From NCBI GenBank assembly GCA_021780975.1, contig JAJXXS010000030.1:1-14980 (forward strand): 14,980 nt of DNA. The letters are read 5' to 3'. The position numbers and the translations under genes were made by a program. Below the pieces are notes generated by a model, which did not search any database, was not told the origin of the DNA, and was given only the letters and a program-made list of their open reading frames with translations. This DNA is from Pseudomonadota bacterium (lineage in GTDB: Bacteria; Pseudomonadota; Gammaproteobacteria; Burkholderiales; Thiobacillaceae). This document shows positions 9,302-14,375 of this stretch, piece after piece; positions within the stretch are counted from its first letter, which is position 1, and every line of letters starts with the position of its first letter.

Positions 9302-9317
9302 AGGCATAGGGCTTGCA
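9302..9317 (+). promoter_or_regulatory. Candidate sigma-54 (-24/-12) promoter for the small-ORF pair
   Basis: The sequence AGGCATAGGGCTTGCA aligns with the sigma-54 consensus TGGCACG-N4-TTGCW with exact spacing: GG of the -24 element at 9303-9304, CA after it, and a perfect TTGCA at 9313-9317. The predicted transcript start near 9328 leaves about 30 untranslated bases, including the Shine-Dalgarno at 9347-9351, before the ATG at 9358. Mismatches are the first T and the C and G of CACG. Sigma-54 promoters need an NtrC-type activator; PrsR in this window is one candidate. Confidence 0.6.
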
Positions 9318-9346
9318 CTAATCCTGGCACGAGCGGTTGTTTTACT

Positions 9347-9351
9347 AGGAG
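9347..9351 (+). promoter_or_regulatory. Strong Shine-Dalgarno for the 51-codon ORF
   Basis: AGGAG lies six bases before the ATG at 9358. It fixes the start of a gene that is otherwise too short to be trusted on length alone. Confidence 0.75.
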
Positions 9352-9357
9352 ACGGAC

Positions 9358-9513
9358 ATGAAACTCAATATCGGCAAAAACCTCTTCGTGATGGATTTCT
9401 CTTCCCAGGCCTTTTCCTGGTTCCAGGGTGAAACCGAACGCATGAGCCTGACCAGCATCTCGGTGCTGTTCCTGCAATTCTCCTTCTTCGCCCGCCGCCT
9501 GGAAGCGATCTGA
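9358..9513 (+). CDS. Small protein of unknown function (51 residues), first of a tandem pair
   Basis: I do not recognise this family. The product begins MKLNIGKNLFVMDFSSQAF and ends FARRLEAI. It has no signal peptide, no clear transmembrane helix and no PEP-CTERM motif, and alternating hydrophobic residues (for example LFLQFSFF, 37-44) suggest beta strands. Evidence that it is real: an AGGAG Shine-Dalgarno six bases before the ATG, a correctly spaced sigma-54-type promoter upstream, and a similar ORF immediately downstream. Residues 22-43 align without gaps with residues 23-44 of the next ORF, with 8 of 22 identities and a shared pattern F-x-G-x-T-x-R-[ML]-S-L-x-S-[IV]-S. Three bases separate its stop from the next ATG. 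Function is unknown. Confidence 0.68.
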   Translation: MKLNIGKNLFVMDFSSQAFSWFQGETERMSLTSISVLFLQFSFFARRLEAI

Positions 9514-9516
9514 GCC

Positions 9517-9675
9517 ATGGGGTTCCGCTTGGCAAACGGCTGGCAGGTGCGGCTGGGGCTGACCCCAGCGCTGTGGGATGTGTTCCGCGGCAGCACCCGG
9601 CGCCTGTCACTGCTGAGCGTCAGTTGCTGCGGCGTCGAGATCCGCATCATGCGTTCCCTCCTCAACCCAGGCTAA
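9517..9675 (+). CDS. Small protein of unknown function (52 residues), second of a tandem pair
   Basis: I do not recognise this family. The product begins MGFRLANGWQVRLGLTPALW and contains FRGSTRRLSLLSVSCCGVEI (23-42), which matches the equivalent part of the preceding ORF. Valine 11 and alanine 18 also line up with the first ORF when a single gap is allowed between Ala18 and the conserved Phe. A Cys pair (37-38) is unique to this copy. The start codon is three bases after the stop of the first ORF. Only a distant GGAAG (9501-9505) could act as Shine-Dalgarno, so translation probably depends on the upstream gene. The 3' end overlaps the convergent envZ-like gene by 14 bases. It may be a diverged duplicate acting together with its neighbour, but the role is unknown. 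Confidence 0.55.
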   Translation: MGFRLANGWQVRLGLTPALWDVFRGSTRRLSLLSVSCCGVEIRIMRSLLNPG

Positions 9676-10945
9676 CCCGCGCCGCCAACCCGCCCTGGGG
9701 GCGATTTTCCAGTTCGATCTTCCAGCCCTGTGCTTCAGCCAGTTGGCGCACGATCGCCAGCCCCAGGCCAGTACCCCCCGTCGCCTTAGCGCGCGAACTC
9801 TCCAGCCGATAAAAGGGGCGGAACACCCGTCCAAGCTCATCCGCCGGTATACCCGGCCCGCGATCCAGAACCTCGATCACCACGGGCCGCCCCGCGCACA
9901 CGAGCCGCAATTCGAACCCGCCATCGCCATAACGGCGAGCATTCTCCAGCAGATTGTCGACGATACGGCCCAGAGCCCCTGGCGCCACCTCAGTCCGGCA
10001 GGGCTGGCCGGCGACGTAGCGTGCGCCATGGCGCGCTGCGCGTTCCGCCAGCCAGGCGTCAAGGTCCACCAGCTCCACGGGCTCAGGCTGGCTCAGGCGC
10101 GCCAGCTCCAGGTAGCCCTGGATCAGGCCGTTCATCTCTTCCAGATCGGCCGCCATGCGTGCCAGACGGGCGGGATCTGGCATTTCGCGCTGCATTTCCA
10201 GGGCAAGGCCCAGGCGCGTGAGCGGAGTGCGCAAGTCGTGCGAAATTCCTGCCAGCAGCGTGGTACGGTTATCCAGCAACTCGCGCACTTCGCGCGCCAT
10301 GCGGTTGAAGCGGCGTGCGAGATCGGCCAGCTCGCGTGGCCCGGTTTCAGGCAAATGCTCGGGCAGGCGTCCCGCCCCGACCTCCTGAGCTGCCCGTGCC
10401 GCGCGCGCCAGGGGCACTGTCACCCGCTGCATGAGCAGGATGGCGGTCATCAGCGTCAGAAATGTGCCGAGGGAAAACAGGACGATGGCGGCAAGGGGCA
10501 GGTGCACCGCATAACGGTTGGGGAAAAACCCCACCTGCAGCATCCATCCGCCCATGGGTACATCAAGCCACACGGCGCGGCTGCCTGGCGTCCCGTACAG
10601 CCTTACCGGAAATCCGAGACGTTGCGACAAGGCCTTCTCGATTTGCGCGCGAAAGGCAAAACCGGGCGCCGGCTCGCGTGCCACCGCTTGCTCAGGAATC
10701 ACGCGCAAGCCGTGGCGGCGCGCCAGTTCCTCTTCGAACGCGGGCCGCGTCACTGGCGGCAGTTCAACCCAGGTCTGGACCGAAAGGATGATGAGGCCGG
10801 CGAGATCCTTGGCCGAACGGTCCGCAACCGGCAAGATGAGCGTGCGCTGGACGACCTGGTAGGAGAGCAGTTCGAAGAGCAGAAACGCAAAACCCAGAAT
10901 GAGCACCGTGCGCCCATAAAGGGTAAGCCCCCGCCAGCGCTTCAT
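9662..10945 (-). CDS. envZ: EnvZ-type sensor histidine kinase
   Basis: This is the inner-membrane sensor kinase of a two-component system, paired with the OmpR-type regulator. The 427-residue protein has a first membrane helix at about 13-33, a periplasmic domain of roughly 115 residues and a second helix at about 150-172. A HAMP linker (172-225) follows, then the dimerisation/phosphoacceptor segment GISHDLRTPLTRL (233-245; His236), which closely resembles the EnvZ H-box. The ATPase core shows the N box (NLLENARRYG), the G1 box (DRGPGIP) and the G2 box (GTGLGLAI). All key residues are present, so it should be active. Its ATG overlaps the stop of the regulator gene as ATGA. The signal sensed cannot be read from the sequence; EnvZ proteins are usually linked to osmotic or envelope conditions. 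Confidence 0.92.
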   Translation of the reverse strand: MKRWRGLTLYGRTVLILGFAFLLFELLSYQVVQRTLILPVADRSAKDLAGLIILSVQTWVELPPVTRPAFEEELARRHGLRVIPEQAVAREPAPGFAFRAQIEKALSQRLGFPVRLYGTPGSRAVWLDVPMGGWMLQVGFFPNRYAVHLPLAAIVLFSLGTFLTLMTAILLMQRVTVPLARAARAAQEVGAGRLPEHLPETGPRELADLARRFNRMAREVRELLDNRTTLLAGISHDLRTPLTRLGLALEMQREMPDPARLARMAADLEEMNGLIQGYLELARLSQPEPVELVDLDAWLAERAARHGARYVAGQPCRTEVAPGALGRIVDNLLENARRYGDGGFELRLVCAGRPVVIEVLDRGPGIPADELGRVFRPFYRLESSRAKATGGTGLGLAIVRQLAEAQGWKIELENRPQGGLAARVSLG

Positions 10946-11649
10946 CCCTGGGGCGCGAACAGATATCCCTGGCCCCAGACGGTGCGCACGTAGCGGGGCT
11001 CGGCCGGATCCGCCTCGATTTTCTTGCGCAGCCGGTTCACCCGGACGTCGACGCTGCGATCAAAGGGGTCGCGCTCGAAGCCGCGCAGCTGGTCCATCAG
11101 CCAGTCGCGAGTAAGAGCGCGGTTGGGGTGGCTGACGAAGATTTCCAGCAGATCGAATTCGCCGTGGGTGAGAGGCACTTCGCTGCCATCGCGCTGCAGG
11201 CTGCGCGCGTCCAGGTTGACTGTATAGGGGCCAAAGCGGTACAGGCGCGCCTCGCGTTCAGGCACGGCGGCAACCGCCGGCCTGCGCAATACCGCGCGGA
11301 TGCGCGCCAGCAACTCGCGAGGATTAAATGGTTTGGGGAGGTAATCGTCTGCGCCCACTTCCAGCCCGATGATGCGGTCGACGTCCTCCCCGCGCGCCGA
11401 CAGCATGATGATGGGTGGGGCCCCGGGGGAGGCCTTGAGCCGGCGCGCAATGGACAGGCCGTCTTCCCCCGGCATCATCCAGTCCAGCACGACCAGATGG
11501 GGAACCTTCTCTGCCAGAAAGGCATCCAGCTCCACACCATCCTTGGCGCAGCGCACGGCATAGCCCTGAGCTGCCAGGTATTCCGCCAGCAAGTCGCGAA
11601 TGCCGGCGTCGTCATCGGCCACGTAGATGAGTTCCTGGGGCGCATTCAT
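10942..11649 (-). CDS. ompR: OmpR-type response regulator
   Basis: This is a DNA-binding response regulator of the OmpR/PhoB family, 235 residues. The receiver domain (1 to about 123) has the acidic pocket ADDD (11-14), the phosphoacceptor Asp56 in VVLDWMMPGEDG and Lys106 in LPKPFNPREL. The latter and the segment VGADDYLPKPFNPRELLARI closely resemble E. coli OmpR. A winged-helix output domain follows (about 135-235) with LTHGEFDLLEIFVSHPNRAL, the recognition-helix part DRSVDVRVNRLRKKIE and the final VRTVWGQGYLF. It overlaps envZ by 4 bases. No Shine-Dalgarno precedes the ATG at 11649. Instead an extended -10 element ends six bases before it, suggesting leaderless translation. The gene is divergent from three exported-protein genes, which are plausible targets. 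Confidence 0.94.
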   Translation of the reverse strand: MNAPQELIYVADDDAGIRDLLAEYLAAQGYAVRCAKDGVELDAFLAEKVPHLVVLDWMMPGEDGLSIARRLKASPGAPPIIMLSARGEDVDRIIGLEVGADDYLPKPFNPRELLARIRAVLRRPAVAAVPEREARLYRFGPYTVNLDARSLQRDGSEVPLTHGEFDLLEIFVSHPNRALTRDWLMDQLRGFERDPFDRSVDVRVNRLRKKIEADPAEPRYVRTVWGQGYLFAPQG

Positions 11650-11655
11650 GGCGGC

Positions 11656-11664
11656 ACTATATCA
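11656..11664 (-). promoter_or_regulatory. Extended -10 promoter of ompR, predicting a leaderless mRNA
   Basis: The minus strand reads TGATATAGT, that is TGn followed by TATAGT (five of six to consensus). Exactly six bases separate the hexamer from the ompR ATG, so the expected start point, about seven bases downstream, is the A of the start codon. No Shine-Dalgarno fits in the gap. The inverted repeat at 11691-11705 is centred about 49 bases upstream, where a class II activator would sit. Confidence 0.5.
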
Positions 11665-11690
11665 AGTCCCGCCATGCGTGCTACCTATGG

Positions 11691-11737
11691 GTTACATCCT
11701 GTAACAAAATGCGCAGCGTGGGAAACCCCATGGTTAC
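11691..11737. promoter_or_regulatory. Inverted GTTAC repeat: candidate OmpR operator in the divergent region
   Basis: GTTAC (11691-11695) and GTAAC (11701-11705) form a perfect inverted repeat with a 5-base spacer. A further GTTAC lies at 11733-11737, 42 bases from the first and close to four helical turns. The half-sites GTTACAT and GTAACA resemble the core of enterobacterial OmpR sites, which contain GTAACAT-like elements. Placement between ompR and the exported-protein operon fits autoregulation plus control of the operon, but the binding protein is inferred. Confidence 0.5.
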
Positions 11738-11760
11738 TTCTCCCCTCCAAACTGCAAAAC

Positions 11761-11776
11761 ATGGCGCAAACGCCAT
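11761..11776 (+). promoter_or_regulatory. Short hairpin in the predicted 5' leader of the exported-protein operon
   Basis: ATGGCG-CAAA-CGCCAT is a perfect 6-base stem with a 4-base loop. It ends six bases before the AGGAG at 11783-11787, so it could stabilise the leader or influence translation. There is no T-run after it, so it is not a terminator. Confidence 0.4.
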
Positions 11777-11794
11777 TCCGAAAGGAGTCGAAAC

Positions 11795-12055
11795 ATGCAA
11801 GCGAAAACCCTGTTGACCTTGAGCCTGCTAGCCCTCGGCAGCCTGGCGGCGACCCTTCCTGCGACGGCTCTGGCTGACCAAGGCATGCTGCTGGCGGCCC
11901 GGGACCACGGCCGCGGCGAGGACGGCGGCTACCGGCGCGAAAGAGAGCAGCGGCAGGAAGCGGCGCCCACCGAAAACCCGCGCGACCTCGGCTACGGTTA
12001 CGGCTATGAGCGGCGCGAAGCCGAGCGCGCGCGCTGGCGCAACAGGAACCGCTAA
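11795..12055 (+). CDS. Small exported charged protein, unknown function
   Basis: The 86-residue product starts with a typical Sec signal peptide (MQAKTLLTLSLLALGSLAAT, cleavage expected after ALA at residue 27). The mature part of about 59 residues is highly charged and rich in Arg and Glu (REREQRQE), with a GYGYGYERRE segment and the Arg-rich end RARWRNRNR. There is no Cys and no recognised domain. A strong AGGAG lies seven bases before the ATG. It is the first gene of a three-gene plus-strand set, divergent from ompR, so OmpR control is plausible. Signal peptide and ribosome binding site make it a confident gene. A periplasmic location is likely and the function unknown. Confidence 0.82.
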   Translation: MQAKTLLTLSLLALGSLAATLPATALADQGMLLAARDHGRGEDGGYRREREQRQEAAPTENPRDLGYGYGYERREAERARWRNRNR

Positions 12056-12090
12056 GCAGTCCGCCATCATTTCCATACAGGAGAACAACC

Positions 12091-12630
12091 ATGCACGCCA
12101 GAAAAATCATTGCCGCCAGTCTCGCCGCCCTGACCGGCCTCGCCGCCACCAGTGCCTGGGCCGACGGCCCCACCTTCCGCGAACGCGCCCGCGTCATTTC
12201 CTCCACGCCCGTGTACGAAAACGTGAGCACCCCGCGTCAGCAATGCTGGACCGAATCCTCAGGCTACTCCCAGGACGCGCCGCGCACCGGCAACACGGCC
12301 GGCGCCGTGATCGGCGCCATCGCCGGTGGCCTGCTCGGCTCCACGGTAGGCGGCGGCAGCGGCAAGATCGCCGCCTCCGCAGTGGGCGCAGCCACGGGTG
12401 CCGTGGTGGGCGACCGCTACAACAGCGGCGGGGGCGGCGCCTATCCCCAGGAAGTGCAGCGCTGCCGCACGGTCAACGACTACCACCAGCAGGTGGTGGG
12501 CTACGAGGTGACTTATCGCTACCAGGGGCGCGATTTCACCGCGCGCCTGCCCTACAACCCCGGCCCCTGGGTACTGCTGCGGGTCAACGTGGACGTCGCC
12601 CAGAATCAGGGCGGCTACTGGCAGCATTAA
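12091..12630 (+). CDS. Exported glycine-zipper (2TM-type) envelope protein
   Basis: This 179-residue protein has a signal peptide cleaved after AWA (residue 24). A conserved N-terminal strand segment follows (ERARVISSTPVYENVSTPRQ, 31-50, and then QCW). Next comes a glycine-zipper region (about 71-107: GAVIGAIAGGLLGSTVGGGS, then AVGAATGAVVGDR). The C-terminal domain holds CRTVNDYHQQVVGYEVTYRY and FTARLPYNPGPW. The architecture is that of proteobacterial glycine-zipper 2TM proteins related to the 17 kDa surface-antigen fold. Such proteins are usually outer-membrane or periplasmic and are often linked with envelope integrity. Cys52 and Cys125 are the only cysteines of the mature protein and could form a disulfide. 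There is no lipobox. An AGGAG precedes the ATG. The molecular role is not known. Confidence 0.88.
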   Translation: MHARKIIAASLAALTGLAATSAWADGPTFRERARVISSTPVYENVSTPRQQCWTESSGYSQDAPRTGNTAGAVIGAIAGGLLGSTVGGGSGKIAASAVGAATGAVVGDRYNSGGGGAYPQEVQRCRTVNDYHQQVVGYEVTYRYQGRDFTARLPYNPGPWVLLRVNVDVAQNQGGYWQH

Positions 12631-12659
12631 TGGCCGCCAGACTGAGCAAGGAGATCATC

Positions 12660-13022
12660 ATGAAAGTCAAAACGCTATTGCTGGGCAGCCTGACACTGTC
12701 TGCCGTCCTGACGATGGGGATGGCGCGCGCCGACGGCGATTGGGGTGCACGGGTATACGTGCCCGCACCCAGTGTCTCCATCGGTTACTGGGACCGGGGC
12801 AGCGGCTTGAGTTTCGGCATCAACAGCGGCCCGGCGTATTACGGCCCCTACGCTCCGCCGCCAGTGACCTACTACGCAGCGCCACCGCGCGTGTATTACG
12901 GCGCACCGGTTTATTACGGCCCCCCCGGCCACTGGCGCCGCGATTATCGTGAGCACTGGCATGGCCGCGGCGACGATCATCGCGGCTGGGGCCGTCGGGG
13001 CCACTGGGGCGACGACGACTGA
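12660..13022 (+). CDS. Exported Tyr/Pro/Gly-rich protein with His/Arg/Asp-rich tail, unknown function
   Basis: The 120-residue product has a signal peptide (MKVKTLLLGSLTLSAVLTMG, cleavage after ARA at residue 24). The mature part begins with a strand-like segment (ARVYVPAPSVSIGYWDRGSG), continues as low-complexity Tyr/Pro/Gly repeats (YYGP, YYAAPP, VYYGAP, 60-89), and ends in a tail rich in His, Arg, Asp and Trp (91-120). The tail could bind metal or anionic polymers, but that is only inference from composition. An AAGGAG (12648-12653) six bases before the ATG at 12660 fixes the start. A much longer open frame in this phase runs from 12006 through the glycine-zipper gene and is spurious. The stop is immediately followed by the stop of the convergent phosphatase gene (TGATCA). 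Confidence 0.83.
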   Translation: MKVKTLLLGSLTLSAVLTMGMARADGDWGARVYVPAPSVSIGYWDRGSGLSFGINSGPAYYGPYAPPPVTYYAAPPRVYYGAPVYYGPPGHWRRDYREHWHGRGDDHRGWGRRGHWGDDD

Positions 13023-14375
13023 TCAGTCGTAGCCCAGCTCGGTGAGGGAAATCGCCCGGCGCCAGAGTTCCCGACCGTCGACATCAAATGATGCGATTTC
13101 GAGGCGGCGCCCGCGCCCTTGGCCGACAAAATGGAGAGCGCAGAAATTGCGCACCTCCACCAGCGTCCCCGGCAAGCGCAGGCCATTGGTTCTCTCTCCC
13201 TTGGCAGGCCCGGAATTGAGGGGCGAACAGGTCAATTCGTGCAAGGGGTAAGCGCCCGGACGCTCCAGCCTGAGCAGTTCGGTCAGATGGCGGTCGCCGG
13301 ACAGGAGCAGCACGCCCTTCACGCCGCTTGCCTTAAGCCAGGCGAGAAACGCCTGCTGCTCCGCCGGGTAATGAGTCCACGCGTCGTAGCGCCCGGCTGG
13401 GTTCAGGAGCTGCCCGCCGGAGGCGACGATCTTGAAGCGCGCGGTCGATTCCAGGAGGGCATTTTTCAGCCAGGCCATCTGCGCAGGCCCGAACAGCCTC
13501 TTGTCCGCCGTCTCGGGCGCGCGTCCGGCGTCGCGATACCAGCGGTCGTCGAGCAGGAAGAAGTCGGCGTCGCCCAGGTGCAGCACGGTGTAGATGCCCG
13601 GTGCCCCCGGCAGGCCATAGGATGGGTTGACCCAGTAGTCCTTGAACAGATCCAGGCTCGCTTGCTTGAAGACAAACGCGCTGCCGCTGTCGTTGGGGCC
13701 GTAGTCGTGGTCATCCCAGATCGCCGCCTGCGGCGTCGAGCGCAAAAAATCCTGTAACTCCGGCCGCGCGCGGTCGTGCCGGTAGCGCGCCGCCATGCCC
13801 GCCGGGCTGGCGTAATCCGCTTCGCGCAGATACAACGCATCGCCCAGCCACAGCATCTGGTCCGCCTGTTGCGCTGCCATGGCCCGGTAGATCCGGTAGC
13901 CATCGCCATAGGGCCGGCCCGGACGATCGAAGTCCACATCGTTGAAATAGGCGCAGGAGCCCGTCAGCACCTTGACGTCGGGGGGCGGCGCGCGCCACTG
14001 CCAAAGCGGTGCCGTGCGGAACCAGAGCGGTCCGAGATCGTTCGCGGCGTGGCCGTCGACCAGCACCTGATACTCGTAGCGCGTGCCCGGCACGAGCGGC
14101 GCCAGATCGAGGTGGGCGGTGTGATGATGGGCAGGTTCGGTGCTGACAACCGCGCTGGTGCTGCGCTCCTGCGGGCGGCCTGTGGGCCAGAAGGCAATCT
14201 GCACCTGCGCCAGCCCATCCGTCTGCAGCCAGAGCAGGGCCGAACGGGGGGCGGGATAGCCCGCCATGGGGCCGGCCACGAGTTGCGCCGCGATGGCAGG
14301 AGCGATCAACGCCCCGCAGAATGCCAGTGCCGAGGCCGCCTTCAGTAATCCCCGTCCAATTTGAAATCCACCCAT
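13023..14375 (-). CDS. PhoD-family alkaline phosphatase / phosphodiesterase
   Basis: This exported metallophosphoesterase of the PhoD family hydrolyses phosphate mono- or diesters outside the cytoplasm. The 450-residue protein has a signal peptide (about 1-30, ending PAIAA) without a twin-arginine motif. An N-terminal Ig-like domain characteristic of PhoD (about 31-122) is followed by the catalytic domain. Metal-site motifs are LTGSCAYFND (137-146, with the Cys ligand), LWLGDALYLREADY (175-188), WDDHDYGPND (220-229) and LLSGDRHLTEL (357-367). All are intact, so activity is expected; the exact substrate is open. The start at 14375 overlaps the end of the tonB-like gene by 34 bases and lacks a clear Shine-Dalgarno. 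Co-transcription with the TonB-like gene is likely. It is convergent with the exported-protein gene on the other strand with no gap. Confidence 0.92.
   Translation of the reverse strand: MGGFQIGRGLLKAASALAFCGALIAPAIAAQLVAGPMAGYPAPRSALLWLQTDGLAQVQIAFWPTGRPQERSTSAVVSTEPAHHHTAHLDLAPLVPGTRYEYQVLVDGHAANDLGPLWFRTAPLWQWRAPPPDVKVLTGSCAYFNDVDFDRPGRPYGDGYRIYRAMAAQQADQMLWLGDALYLREADYASPAGMAARYRHDRARPELQDFLRSTPQAAIWDDHDYGPNDSGSAFVFKQASLDLFKDYWVNPSYGLPGAPGIYTVLHLGDADFFLLDDRWYRDAGRAPETADKRLFGPAQMAWLKNALLESTARFKIVASGGQLLNPAGRYDAWTHYPAEQQAFLAWLKASGVKGVLLLSGDRHLTELLRLERPGAYPLHELTCSPLNSGPAKGERTNGLRLPGTLVEVRNFCALHFVGQGRGRRLEIASFDVDGRELWRRAISLTELGYD

Larger units (their letters stand above)
9112..9357. other. 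Intergenic region between divergent glyQ and small-ORF transcripts
   Basis: This 246-base stretch has no credible gene. Reading left it must hold the glyQ promoter. Two candidates are a TAAAAT hexamer at 9144-9139 without a good -35, and a TTGACG at 9217-9212 with TCAAAT (9192-9187) at a long 19-base spacing. Reading right it contains an A+T-rich tract (9250-9283, 28 of 34 bases A or T) and then a candidate sigma-54 promoter at 9302-9317. A short inverted repeat CCTGC (9284-9288)/GCAGG (9300-9304) abuts the -24 element. No terminator-like hairpin with a T-run is visible. Confidence 0.7.

Noticed and set aside
9325..9340. A second sigma-54-like element, TGGCACG followed by TTGT
   Set aside because: The spacing is one base too long, and transcription from it would begin at or beyond the Shine-Dalgarno at 9347-9351. 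The element at 9302-9317 fits better.
9358..9675. PEP-CTERM or toxin/antitoxin identity for the small-ORF pair
   Set aside because: No V-P-E-P signal, membrane helix and basic tail are present, and neither product resembles a toxin or antitoxin fold that I can recognise. The similarity between the two also argues against a toxin/antitoxin pair.
9743..10993. A 416-codon plus-strand frame
   Set aside because: Antisense to envZ, whose H, N and G boxes are intact on the minus strand.
11721..11751. A GGAAAC ... TCCAAA pair resembling an ECF sigma promoter for the exported-protein operon
   Set aside because: The spacing is about two bases too long and both elements are imperfect; not enough to call.
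12006..13022. A 338-codon plus-strand frame containing the third exported protein
   Set aside because: Its first 218 codons run out of frame through the glycine-zipper gene and give an Arg/His-rich product. The real gene starts at the ATG at 12660 with its own Shine-Dalgarno and signal peptide.
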